Assembly (NCBI GenBank): GCA_963558655.1
Contig: CAUWHJ010000004.1
Coordinates: 1 to 64,000 of the forward strand
Reading direction: 5' to 3'
DNA: 64,000 nt
Source of the DNA: UMGS1590 sp963558655
Lineage (GTDB): Bacteria; Bacillota; Peptococcia; Peptococcales; Peptococcaceae
The notes beneath the pieces were generated by a model. It saw nothing but the letters and a program-made list of their open reading frames with translations, did no database searches and was not told the origin of the DNA. Position numbers and translations under genes: made by a program. Numbering within the stretch: position 1 is the first letter of the stretch; every line of letters begins with the position of its first letter. This document shows positions 32,093-40,822 of the stretch, in pieces.

Positions 32093-33637
32093 ATGACTTC
32101 AGGATCAATCATTATTTTGATTACGATCTTCGTGTATCTCGTTGGGATGATGCTGATCGGTGTGTATTACGCGAATAAGAACAATTCAACGTCCGAATTT
32201 TATCTCGGTGGTCGCACCCTGGGGCCTTATGTCACTGCAATGAGTGCCGAAGCATCAGATATGTCCAGTTATCTCCTGATGGGGATTCCTGGTTTGGCGT
32301 ATTTGTCGGGGATGGCGCACGCTGGTTGGACCATTGCCGGGTTGGCCATTGGGACTTATTTCAACTGGCTGTTTACGGCGCAACGTTTGCGTCGTTATAC
32401 CCACATCACGAATTCGTTCACTTTTCCACAATTTTTATCACAGCGTTTCCACGAGGAAAAAAATATTCTTGCAGCCATTGGTGCAATTGTTATTGTTATT
32501 TTCTTCGTGCCTTATACTGCTTCCGGATTTGCGGCTTGCGGCAAGGTTTTCTCGGCACTTTTGGGTTTAGACTACAACTGGACGATGATTGCGTCGGCCG
32601 TTGTTATCGTGAGTTACATTGCAACCGGCGGCTTTTTGGCGGTTTCTATGACGGACTTTATTCAGAGTATTATCATGTCAGTGGCCATTCTTTTTGTTGT
32701 CGGTTTTGCAATCGTATCTGCCGGTGGCATGGATGTTATTGTAGATAATGCGCGCTCATTGCCAGGGTATCTCTCAGCTACGTTGAGTTATGAGCCAACA
32801 ACTGGTGAGACAACGTCGTTTGGTTTGCTATCTATCATCACAACGCTTTCCTGGGGCTTGGGTTATTTTGGGATGCCGCATATCCTCTTGCGTTTCATGG
32901 CTATTGAAGATGAACAAAAACTCAAGGTGTCACGCCGTGTTGGTACTGGTTGGGTCATTATTGCCATGGCTATGGCGATGTGTATTGGTATTGCCGGGCT
33001 GACGTTGAGCAAAGAAGGTATCATTCCATCGCTTGAAGGATCAGCATCGGAAACCATTCTCATTGAAATTGCAAATCTTCTTTCTGACTATGGTGTGCTT
33101 GCAGCCATCATGGGTGGTATCATTATTTCCGGTATTCTTGCCAGCACTATGTCAACGGCTTCTTCACAGCTGCTTGCGGCTGCTTCCAGTGTAAGTCAGG
33201 ATATTGTGCAGGGCACGCTGCATATTCGTTTGACCGATAAGCAGAGTATGCTGCTTGCGCGTTGCACCGTTGTGCTGATTTCTGTGCTTGGGATTATTCT
33301 TGCGCGCAATCCAAACAGCTCCGTTTTCCAGATTGTTTCTTTCGCTTGGGCAGGGTTCGGCGCCAGCTTTGGTCCGCTGATTATTTGCGCGCTGTATTGG
33401 AAACGCACCACTTGGCAAGGTGGGCTTGCAGGTATGATTGTTGGCGGTGCTATGGTTTTCATTTGGAAATTTCTTGTAGCGCCACTCGGCGGCGTGTTTG
33501 CAGTTTATGAACTTTTGCCAGCGTTCCTGTTGAGCTTGCTCGCTATCATTATTGTGAGCTTGCTGACAAAAGCGCCAGATGAACGTATTCTCAGAGAATT
33601 TGAAACGGCAAAGGCTTATGACAAGCCAATACATTAA
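32093..33637 (+). CDS. putP: Sodium/proline symporter
   Basis: The 514-residue protein of the solute:sodium symporter family has about 13 membrane helices. FYLGGRTLGPYVTAMSAEASDMSSYLLMGIP at the N-terminus (short fragments seen across 30-65) and GLGYFGMPHILLRFMA in the middle match PutP, including the Na+ and proline-site regions. It imports proline with Na+; betaine-like solutes are an alternative. AAAGGGAG lies 8 bases before the ATG. It is monocistronic with a promoter, leader hairpin and terminator. Together with proA nearby, proline may be important to this organism as solute or substrate. Confidence 0.9.
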   Translation: MTSGSIIILITIFVYLVGMMLIGVYYANKNNSTSEFYLGGRTLGPYVTAMSAEASDMSSYLLMGIPGLAYLSGMAHAGWTIAGLAIGTYFNWLFTAQRLRRYTHITNSFTFPQFLSQRFHEEKNILAAIGAIVIVIFFVPYTASGFAACGKVFSALLGLDYNWTMIASAVVIVSYIATGGFLAVSMTDFIQSIIMSVAILFVVGFAIVSAGGMDVIVDNARSLPGYLSATLSYEPTTGETTSFGLLSIITTLSWGLGYFGMPHILLRFMAIEDEQKLKVSRRVGTGWVIIAMAMAMCIGIAGLTLSKEGIIPSLEGSASETILIEIANLLSDYGVLAAIMGGIIISGILASTMSTASSQLLAAASSVSQDIVQGTLHIRLTDKQSMLLARCTVVLISVLGIILARNPNSSVFQIVSFAWAGFGASFGPLIICALYWKRTTWQGGLAGMIVGGAMVFIWKFLVAPLGGVFAVYELLPAFLLSLLAIIIVSLLTKAPDERILREFETAKAYDKPIH

Positions 33638-33646
33638 ACAGGATAT

Positions 33647-33684
33647 AAAAAGGCATTCCCTGAAAAAATGGGAATGCCTTTTTT
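33647..33684. terminator. Bidirectional terminator
   Basis: AAAAAGGCATTCCC faces GGGAATGCCTTTTT with a 9-base loop, between convergent putP and the acetyltransferase gene. Confidence 0.92.
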
Positions 33685-33689
33685 GCTGC

Positions 33690-34898
33690 TCAAAAATAAT
33701 CTGAAATGTAAGGCGTTTGTTGTTCGATGGCATCTTCAAGCATATCTATGATGGATTCGCTGGCATGAAGGCGACCAATTTTTGCTAAATAATCAGGCCT
33801 TTTGTAGCCCATCAACATGGTGGTCATAGTCTGAATACTGATTTCATCGTCACAAGGTTCGGCGAGGTGGGTGGCTTGAGCGTGGCCGTCTTTGTCAATT
33901 TCAAGAAGGAAGGTGCCTTGATTGCACGCCATGATGGGATCGTTCAGAGAGAAGCGCCAACGGCGTGCGGTGGCGTCGGGTTTGAAAGGATAGTGGGCGA
34001 TGAAGGCAGGAAAGTCAACAATGCGCCCCATATAATAAGGAGCAATGCTTTCTTTAATGCTGGCGTCTTCAAAAAGAAAGGCGAGCGGTTCGTCTGTAAA
34101 GATGTTGCCTTCGACACGGTCAATCATTGAAAAATGTGCTGAGACAAAATTCCATAAGCCAGTGCGCGCTTCCTCGTTGTTGAAGATCATATCTTTGATG
34201 TAAAAGACATCGTTTTCGATCCAGTAGAGCACATAGCCGTCGGGCTCGTCTTTTTCGTTGTAGTAAATGGCAGCCATGATGTCGTCTCTATCCCACAACC
34301 AATATTCGTTCCAGGCTAAGGCATCACGCAGCACGGCGCCATGAGTATGAGCGGCGAACCGTGCGTAGGTTTCCTTGATGGCAGCACTGTCGGGTTTCAC
34401 GCGGCGCACATCGCCAGAGACCTGGCGTCGTTTAGGTAATTGATAGTCACGGATTTCATAACTGATTTTATCGGAGATAAGTTCCCAGCCTTTACGGCGA
34501 TAGTAAGGAATGGAGTATGGGTAAAGATAGCAAATATGTTGGCCGTTGGTACGCATATTTTCTAAGGCTTGTGCAAGGAGTTTGTGCATGAGACCCATGT
34601 TGGAATATTCAGGATAGGTACCAACACCGGTTAAGCCGCCCATGGCATAGGTGGCACCAAAAATTTTGACCTGCATTGGATAAACTGCCACCTGCGAGAC
34701 GAGCGTGTCATCGTCGAACCAACCGATGACGTCTGCTTTTTCCATGGTAGGGAATTTGGCGCGAATGATTTCCTTTTCTTGCCAGCCACTGGCCGAGAGT
34801 TCCTGATCGGTTACTTGGAATACATAGCGCAAAAGCGCGTTATACTGCTCCATATATTGGCTGGTTACGGGCTTCATTTTTAGGTTGCATTTTTTCAT
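33690..34898 (-). CDS. GNAT N-acetyltransferase, Eis-like
   Basis: The 402-residue protein has a GNAT domain (about 10-150; acetyl-CoA loop in VGTYPEYSNMGLMHKLL, where the usual R/QxxGxG/A is altered to Y-S-N-M-G-L), a second GNAT-like half, and a C-terminal sterol-carrier-like domain (about 290-400). This tripartite plan is that of Eis proteins, which acetylate aminoglycosides or protein lysines. The start is placed at 34898, 9 bases after AGAAAGGACC; an upstream ATG at 34943 lacks a site. Monocistronic. Confidence 0.88.
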   Translation of the reverse strand: MKKCNLKMKPVTSQYMEQYNALLRYVFQVTDQELSASGWQEKEIIRAKFPTMEKADVIGWFDDDTLVSQVAVYPMQVKIFGATYAMGGLTGVGTYPEYSNMGLMHKLLAQALENMRTNGQHICYLYPYSIPYYRRKGWELISDKISYEIRDYQLPKRRQVSGDVRRVKPDSAAIKETYARFAAHTHGAVLRDALAWNEYWLWDRDDIMAAIYYNEKDEPDGYVLYWIENDVFYIKDMIFNNEEARTGLWNFVSAHFSMIDRVEGNIFTDEPLAFLFEDASIKESIAPYYMGRIVDFPAFIAHYPFKPDATARRWRFSLNDPIMACNQGTFLLEIDKDGHAQATHLAEPCDDEISIQTMTTMLMGYKRPDYLAKIGRLHASESIIDMLEDAIEQQTPYISDYF

Positions 34899-34988
34899 GC
34901 GTTTCGAGGTCCTTTCTGTTAAATGTGTTGGTTCTTTTGCCATTCTATCACATTTTAGAAATGGTGGAAATTATCTTTGTGGGAGTTC

Positions 34989-35017
34989 TTGTCGCTGCCG
35001 GAGGAACGTGCTAGACT
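34989..35017 (+). promoter_or_regulatory. Promoter of the NimA-like gene
   Basis: TTGTCG (34989-34994), 17 bp, TAGACT (35012-35017). Confidence 0.5.
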
Positions 35018-35049
35018 ATTAGAAGATCTTGATGAGAGGAGTATGTTTT

Positions 35050-35538
35050 ATGCAAAGAGAAATGAGACGACAGGATCGCCATGCAACGGACCCAGAGGTG
35101 ATTGCGAAGGTGTTGGACCAGTGCCAGACGCTGCATTTGGGATTGGTGGATGAAGGGCGCGCCTACATTGTGCCGCTGAATTATGGCTGGCTGGAAGAAA
35201 ATGGCCATTACACGCTCTATGCACACAGTGCTGGTGAAGGGCGCAAGGTTGATTTGATTGCCCCTGGTGCTGAGGTAGGCTTTGAGATGGAATGCGGCAT
35301 TGAGTATTTCAGTGCAGAAACGGCTTGTGGCTGGGGAAATCATTTTCAAAGCATCATTGGCGAGGGTCACGCCAGCTTGGTGACGGACGCGGAAGAAAAA
35401 CGTGCAGGGCTGACAGCGTTGATGGCACATTATGCCAAGCGGACGGATTTAGTTTTTGACGATGCACTGGTGGATCGAGTGCAGGTGATCAAGATTGATG
35501 TTACTGCATTAAGCTGCAAAGACAATGCGCGTAAATAG
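35050..35538 (+). CDS. Pyridoxamine 5-phosphate oxidase-like / NimA-like flavoprotein
   Basis: The 162-residue split-barrel flavin-binding fold has motifs MRRQDR near the start, AYIVPLNYGW and LYAHSAGEGRKVDLI typical of the NimA (5-nitroimidazole resistance) and related families. It probably binds FMN or heme and reduces or sequesters a small toxic molecule. ATG 35050 follows GAGAGGAG by 8 bases. It is followed after 23 bp by the transporter-Nudix fusion gene and may share its transcript. Confidence 0.88.
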   Translation: MQREMRRQDRHATDPEVIAKVLDQCQTLHLGLVDEGRAYIVPLNYGWLEENGHYTLYAHSAGEGRKVDLIAPGAEVGFEMECGIEYFSAETACGWGNHFQSIIGEGHASLVTDAEEKRAGLTALMAHYAKRTDLVFDDALVDRVQVIKIDVTALSCKDNARK

Positions 35539-35561
35539 CCGTTGCCTGAAAGTGTGTTAAT

Positions 35562-37052
35562 GTGAAAAAAGTCGTTATTTATGTCTGCCTGACAGCGTTC
35601 TTTTTTGGCACCATGGAGGTGGCGTTAAAGGTCGCTGGCAGCAGTTTTGATCCGATTCAAATGACGTTCTTGCGGTTTTTGATTGGTGGTCTTGTGTTGG
35701 CGCCTTTTGGCTGGTCGGATCTCAAAAAACGCGGCACGAAGCTGACGAAACATGATATGCTTTGGCTGGCTGCTGTGGGTATTGTGGGTGTGTCCATCAG
35801 TATGTTGGCGTTTCAATACGCTGTTGGTTATTGTAACGCCGCCACGGCTTCGTCGATCATTTGCTTGAATCCACTTTTTACGATGTTTATTGCTCATCTT
35901 TTCACGTCAGAAAAGATGAATCGCGCCAAGTGGATGGCTTGCGGGCTGGGCCTGGTTGCAGCTGTTTTTATGATTCGTCCGTGGGATGTGCAGCCCGGCA
36001 ACACGCCGCAAGGTTTGCTGTTGGCACTTTTGGCAGCAGCCACGTTTGGGGCTTATACTGTTATGGGAAAGCGTACCATTGGGCGGATTGGCTCTTTGGC
36101 GCAGACGAGCGTGAGTTTTCTCGTTGGTTCGCTGGTGCTTTTGGTGATTATGCTTTTCACCGGTCGGCCAATCGTTTCCGGTGTGCTGGATAATTGGCTA
36201 TTGGTGGCGTATGTTGGCATTGTTGTTACAGGGATTGGCTACATTTGTTACTTTACAGCGATTCGTTATTCTGATGCTACCACCGGTGCGATTGCGTTCT
36301 ACATTAAGCCAGCGATTGCGCCGGTGTTAGCGGTGATTTTCCTGGGTGAGCATATCTATTGGAATACTGTTGTGGGCGTGGTGCTTTTGATTGGCGCTTC
36401 GGTGTTAATTTTGCGTGACGCTTGGGGCGCAAAACGCATCAATCTTGAAGAGGTGCACGCCATCGATGAAATTTTTGCGCGGCATCAAACACACGCTGCG
36501 GACAAACGACGCTTTTTTGCCTGCATGGTGCCGCTTATTGAGGTGGACGGCGAAGATCATCTGGTGCTTGAAGTGCGTAACCAGGGGGTTATTCACCAGG
36601 CTGGTGAAATTTGTTTTCCTGGCGGTGAAATGTATGAGGATGAGGCGCCAGGCGTTTGCGCCATGCGTGAAGTGTGCGAAGAGCTTGGCTTGCGCCGCGA
36701 TGTGGTGCACGTCATCAATCAGATGGACACTTATCATGGTTTGCAAGGGATGAAGGTTTACAGTTTCATTTGCCGCCTTGACCCGGTGGCGTTTAATCCT
36801 GACCCACGTGCAGTGCAAGAAGTGTTGACGATTCCTGTTAAGTTTTTCATTGAGACGTTGCCGGAAATGCACCATCTTGATGTGTTGCAGCGTCAGCGTG
36901 CTGGTGACAGTTTGGAAGACGCCATTGCAGCTACACTTACAGAAGGCAACCGTGATGTGCCAATCTATCGCTACAACGGTCATGCCATTTGGGGACTTAC
37001 GGCGATGCTGCTTCTCGATTTTTCTAATATTTTGCGTGATGCAATGAAATAA
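35562..37052 (+). CDS. Fusion of DMT/EamA transporter with a Nudix (CoA pyrophosphatase-like) hydrolase
   Basis: The 496-residue protein joins two domains in one uninterrupted frame. Residues 1-290 are an EamA/DMT exporter with ten membrane helices in two repeats. Residues 300-496 are a cytoplasmic Nudix domain with a perfect Nudix box: G-x5-E-x7-REVCEELGL starting within FPGGEMYEDE. The upstream VIHQAGEICFPGG matches the CoA-pyrophosphatase group (NUDT7/UPF0035). Each half is full length for its family. The fusion suggests that export and hydrolysis of a nucleotide-linked or CoA-linked compound are coupled. The start is GTG with a weak ribosome site, perhaps coupled to the preceding gene. 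No known characterised protein with this architecture comes to mind. Confidence 0.85.
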   Translation: MKKVVIYVCLTAFFFGTMEVALKVAGSSFDPIQMTFLRFLIGGLVLAPFGWSDLKKRGTKLTKHDMLWLAAVGIVGVSISMLAFQYAVGYCNAATASSIICLNPLFTMFIAHLFTSEKMNRAKWMACGLGLVAAVFMIRPWDVQPGNTPQGLLLALLAAATFGAYTVMGKRTIGRIGSLAQTSVSFLVGSLVLLVIMLFTGRPIVSGVLDNWLLVAYVGIVVTGIGYICYFTAIRYSDATTGAIAFYIKPAIAPVLAVIFLGEHIYWNTVVGVVLLIGASVLILRDAWGAKRINLEEVHAIDEIFARHQTHAADKRRFFACMVPLIEVDGEDHLVLEVRNQGVIHQAGEICFPGGEMYEDEAPGVCAMREVCEELGLRRDVVHVINQMDTYHGLQGMKVYSFICRLDPVAFNPDPRAVQEVLTIPVKFFIETLPEMHHLDVLQRQRAGDSLEDAIAATLTEGNRDVPIYRYNGHAIWGLTAMLLLDFSNILRDAMK

Positions 37053-37060
37053 AAATCAAC

Positions 37061-37090
37061 AAACCCGGCGAGACAAGCGCCGGGTTTTAT
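37061..37090 (+). terminator. Intrinsic terminator
   Basis: AAACCCGGCG (37061-37070) pairs with CGCCGGGTTT (37078-37087). The same stem sequence is used at 42475-42507. Confidence 0.85.
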
Positions 37091-37130
37091 GTTACTATGG
37101 AAAAAAACGACCCACCAAGGAGGTCTTTCT

Positions 37131-38408
37131 ATGACTATCAAAGACGAAGCTCGCCGCATGAAATTGGCGGCACCGGCATTGGCAGCGACAACGAATGAAG
37201 CACGCAACGCAGCGCTGGAAGCCATTGCCGTGGCGCTTGAAAAAAATCGTGACGCTATTTTTGCCGCCAATGCCATTGACCTTGCGGCTGCCGACGAAAA
37301 CGGCGTGACAGGCGCCACTAAAAAACGTTTGAAATTTGATGAGGGGAAGCTGGCAGATTGCATCAGTGGTTTGCGTCAGCTTGAGAGGCTTGCCGACCCG
37401 CTCAATCAAGTCACCTTGGCACGCGAACTGGACGAGGGCTTAACGCTTTATCGTTCTACGGTGCCAATTGGCGTGATTGGTGTGATCTTTGAAGCACGTC
37501 CTGATGCCTTGGTGCAAATTGCTTCGCTTTGTGTGAAAAGCGGAAACTGCGCCATTCTCAAAGGCGGCAAAGAAACGGTTCACACCAACCGTGTGCTCTT
37601 TGAACTGATAAAAGAGGCGGTGGTAGACGCTGGTTTGCCAGATAACTGCCTGCTTCAGGCAGAAGCACACAGCGAAATAGATGAGCTTCTCGCTTGCGAC
37701 AGTGACGTGGATTTGCTGATTCCGCGCGGTTCTAACAAATTTGTGCGCTATATCATGGAGCATACCAAGATTCCTGTGATGGGTCATTCCAGCGGTATTT
37801 GTCATGTTTATGCTGATAAAGCCTGCGACCAGGAAGCTGCCTTGCCAATTATTGTAGATGCAAAAACACAGTACGCTGCGGCCTGCAATGCCATGGAAAC
37901 CTTGCTCATTGACCGTGCCATTGCGGCAGAGTTTCTGCCAAAAGTGGCTGAAGCACTTGCGGCAGCGGGCGTTACTTTGCGTGGCAGTGCTGAAGCGGCG
38001 CAGATTGTTGCGATGGAAGTGATGGCTGATGATGACTTTGCCACCGAATATGGTGACCTTATTTGCTCTGTAAAGATTGTTGATGGTGTTGAAGAAGCCA
38101 TTGTCCATATCAACACCTATGGTTCCCACCATACCGATGCCATTCTGACAGAAGATGCCACCACCGCTGCACGTTTCTTGCAGATGGTTGACAGCGCCGG
38201 CGTTTATCACAACTGCTCCACACGCTTTGCAGATGGCTATCGCTATGGCTTTGGTGCAGAAGTGGGCATTTCCACAGGAAAAATCCATGCGCGCGGCCCT
38301 GTTGGATTGGAAGGCCTTGTGACCTATAAATATAAACTCTTCGGGCATGGCCAAATTGTTCAAGATTATGCAAGCGGTGAAAAACAGTTCCATCATCGGG
38401 ACATTTAA
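37131..38408 (+). CDS. proA: Glutamate-5-semialdehyde dehydrogenase
   Basis: The 425-residue ProA reduces gamma-glutamyl phosphate to glutamate-5-semialdehyde with NADPH in proline biosynthesis. Visible signatures: VPIGVIGVIFEARPDA (cofactor domain), LIPRGSN, the catalytic Cys in AACNAMETLL, and the C-terminal ARGPVGLEGLVTYKY. Length is normal. AAGGAGGT lies 6 bases before the ATG. The usual partner proB (glutamate 5-kinase) is not in the window. The next gene, 24 bp downstream, is a PLP-dependent decarboxylase, so the two probably share a transcript. Confidence 0.96.
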   Translation: MTIKDEARRMKLAAPALAATTNEARNAALEAIAVALEKNRDAIFAANAIDLAAADENGVTGATKKRLKFDEGKLADCISGLRQLERLADPLNQVTLARELDEGLTLYRSTVPIGVIGVIFEARPDALVQIASLCVKSGNCAILKGGKETVHTNRVLFELIKEAVVDAGLPDNCLLQAEAHSEIDELLACDSDVDLLIPRGSNKFVRYIMEHTKIPVMGHSSGICHVYADKACDQEAALPIIVDAKTQYAAACNAMETLLIDRAIAAEFLPKVAEALAAAGVTLRGSAEAAQIVAMEVMADDDFATEYGDLICSVKIVDGVEEAIVHINTYGSHHTDAILTEDATTAARFLQMVDSAGVYHNCSTRFADGYRYGFGAEVGISTGKIHARGPVGLEGLVTYKYKLFGHGQIVQDYASGEKQFHHRDI

Positions 38409-38432
38409 TTGAGACAGCCAAAGGAGACGACC

Positions 38433-39689
38433 ATGACGATTGACAAGACGACCATTGCACAGTGTGCACAGCAAAGCAACGCTTTTTATCTGTATGATGA
38501 GCGCGTGATACAAAGCCAGATGAACATCTTAACCACTTTTTTTCCAAAGGTGCAGTTTTTGTATTCGATGAAATGTAATGCCGACCAACGCGTAACGGCA
38601 AGCATTTTTTCACAGGGATTTGGTGCCGATGCAGCAAGCGTGGGTGAAGTTGAGCAGGCAGTGGCTTTGGGCAAAGCCAAAGATGCCATTTATTTTTCAG
38701 CGCCGGGGAAAACTCGCGAGGACATCGTTCGCACGATTCAGTCGGCGGTTCTTATTGCAGACAGTTTGGACGAAATTGGCCGTATTCAAGATGTTGCCGA
38801 AAAGATGCAGCTGGTGGCTGAGATTGGCTTGCGTATCAATCCAAACTTTTCGTTTGATGGTTCGGCGGGTGCAGTGTCGAAATTTGGCATCGATGAGGAC
38901 CTTGCACTGCAATTTTTGCAGGAAAATCCTTACGACCATGTGCGTGTGACGGGCTTGCACGTGCATTTGCGTAGCCAGTCGTTAGATGCCGATGCGCTGG
39001 CGGCATATTATCAAAATATCCTGGCGTTGGCACAACGGGTGGAGCAGCAAACCAAGACGCCGCTTGCCTATGTTAATTTAGGTTCAGGCATTGGTATCCC
39101 ATATCGCATGGATGAGCAAGCCCTCGACATTGAGAAACTGAGCTTATCGCTCAACCAGGCCATTGCAGATTTCCATGCCGCCCTTCCACAAACACAGATT
39201 TTGATGGAAACAGGACGTTTCCTTGTGGGAAAAGCGGGCGTTTATGTGACACAGGTATTGGACCGCAAGGTATCGCATGGAAAAACATTTGTGATTTTGA
39301 AAAACACGCTGAATGGATTTGTTCGCCCATCAATGGCTTGTCTTGTTGAACACTATGATGCAAGCGACAGTCCAGCCAGCTATGAACCGTTTTATACCAG
39401 TCAGAACGCTTTTCAGTTCATTCCGCTCAAAGAGGACAGCCCTTGCGAAAAAGTGGATTTGGTTGGCAATCTCTGCACCTCAACAGATGTTATCGCAGAG
39501 GACATCATGATGCCGCATCTTGAAGCGGGTGATTACATGGTCATCACCAATGCAGGCGCTTACGCAGCGGTACTTTCACCAATGCAGTTTGCCTCGCAGC
39601 CAGCACCAGCAGCCTTCTTTGTCGATGCCCATGGCGTGCTCCATGGTGCGAACTGCGCCGCATCTCTGAACGCAGCAGACAAAAGATAG
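38433..39689 (+). CDS. Fold type III PLP-dependent decarboxylase (LysA/ornithine decarboxylase superfamily)
   Basis: The 418-residue protein has an alanine-racemase-like barrel and a C-terminal beta domain. The PLP lysine lies in FLYSMKCN; HVHLRSQ replaces the usual HIGSQ; METGRFLV is the EPGR-like motif, and LCTSTDV provides the dimer-interface Cys and Asp. It decarboxylates a basic amino acid: meso-diaminopimelate is the default, but departures in the HIGSQ and CESGD motifs also allow ornithine, carboxynorspermidine or a siderophore-type substrate. AAAGGAGA precedes ATG. Its operon with proA suggests a link to glutamate-family amino acids. Confidence 0.82.
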   Translation: MTIDKTTIAQCAQQSNAFYLYDERVIQSQMNILTTFFPKVQFLYSMKCNADQRVTASIFSQGFGADAASVGEVEQAVALGKAKDAIYFSAPGKTREDIVRTIQSAVLIADSLDEIGRIQDVAEKMQLVAEIGLRINPNFSFDGSAGAVSKFGIDEDLALQFLQENPYDHVRVTGLHVHLRSQSLDADALAAYYQNILALAQRVEQQTKTPLAYVNLGSGIGIPYRMDEQALDIEKLSLSLNQAIADFHAALPQTQILMETGRFLVGKAGVYVTQVLDRKVSHGKTFVILKNTLNGFVRPSMACLVEHYDASDSPASYEPFYTSQNAFQFIPLKEDSPCEKVDLVGNLCTSTDVIAEDIMMPHLEAGDYMVITNAGAYAAVLSPMQFASQPAPAAFFVDAHGVLHGANCAASLNAADKR

Positions 39690-39751
39690 CAGGCAAAGTC
39701 GGGCAAACGTTAGACGGTTTCTCTACAATGAAAGAGGAAGGTGGTTGAACC

Positions 39752-40609
39752 ATGGCATGGAGCGAAAGCATCAGTAAAGCCATTGCTTATATCGAAGCCC
39801 ATTTGCAAGAACCCTTAGACGTGAAAGACATCGCCCGGGCAGCGGCCTTATCGCCGTTTTACTTTCAACGTGGGTTTACCATGCTTTGCGGCATGAGTGT
39901 GGGGGAATACATTCGCAAACGCCGTTTGTCGCAAGCCGGCTTGGCAGTGCTCATGAGTGAACAAAACATCATCGACATTGCCCTGGCGTGTGGCTACGAA
40001 TCGCCCGATGGCTTTACAAAAGCCTTTACCCGTTTCCATGGTGTAACACCAACCGAACTTCGCAAAAGCGGCGGCACCGTTGTGTCTTTTGCGCCGCTGA
40101 CGCTTAAAATTTCTCTGGAAGGTGGAAGAAACATGGACTATCGTATTGAAAAGAAAGAAGCATTCACCGTGCTTTGCCGCAAAGAAACCTTTAGTTATGA
40201 AGAAGGGCCAAGCAAAGTCCCTGCTTTTTGGCAGGAACATTTTGCAGCAGGCGGCGTTCAAACAGTGCGTGGGCTTTATGGCATCAACATGGACGAAACA
40301 ATGAAGGGGGATACGTTTGACTATCTCATCGCAGACCCTTACGACCCATCTGTGGCTATTCCGGAAGGCTTCACCACGTGCACCATTCCGGCGCATACAT
40401 GGGCAGTATTTCCTTGCCGCGGCAAAATGACCGAAGCCATGCAAGCGGTGAACCGACAAATCTTTTCCGAGTGGCTGCCAGCACACAGCGACATCGACCT
40501 TGCAGCAGGCATCAATGTGGAATGTTACGACGATGCCGCAAAGTACCCAAATGGTATTCAAGATGAAAATTATTACAGCGAAGTGTGGCTGCCAATTAGA
40601 AAGAAATAA
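39752..40609 (+). CDS. AraC family regulator with GyrI-like effector domain
   Basis: The 285-residue protein has an AraC-type double helix-turn-helix at the N-terminus (about 8-105; ends GYESPDGFTKAFTRFHGVTP), then a GyrI-like/BmrR-type small-molecule-binding domain (about 130-285). This SoxS/Rob-like plus GyrI arrangement belongs to regulators that answer to lipophilic cations or drugs. AGGAAGGTGG precedes the ATG. The possible -10 TACAAT is at 39724-39729. It could regulate the transporter genes that follow, but a terminator separates them. Confidence 0.9.
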   Translation: MAWSESISKAIAYIEAHLQEPLDVKDIARAAALSPFYFQRGFTMLCGMSVGEYIRKRRLSQAGLAVLMSEQNIIDIALACGYESPDGFTKAFTRFHGVTPTELRKSGGTVVSFAPLTLKISLEGGRNMDYRIEKKEAFTVLCRKETFSYEEGPSKVPAFWQEHFAAGGVQTVRGLYGINMDETMKGDTFDYLIADPYDPSVAIPEGFTTCTIPAHTWAVFPCRGKMTEAMQAVNRQIFSEWLPAHSDIDLAAGINVECYDDAAKYPNGIQDENYYSEVWLPIRKK

Positions 40610-40620
40610 AAACAGCAATC

Positions 40621-40655
40621 AGACCATAGGGCCAATGTCCTATGGTCTTTATATA
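40621..40655 (+). terminator. Intrinsic terminator
   Basis: AGACCATAGG (40621-40630) pairs with CCTATGGTCT (40639-40648), followed by TTATATAT. Confidence 0.75.
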
Positions 40656-40822
40656 TGCTTGCTTGTGGCGTTCATTTTTTCTGCATATATTAGATGATGA
40701 AGTCTGCTATGATAGGATTTTCTTATGTGTGTCAAAGATGGTGGAAAATGACGTTCAAAGTATGTAAAATATAAAATATATATGCAATTTTATGCAGAAA
40801 AAGGCTTAGGGGGTTAGACGGT

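Noticed and set aside
37440..38513. 357-residue open frame on the - strand
   Set aside because: It is antisense to proA, which is unmistakable, and starts in the next gene; no motif or ribosome site.
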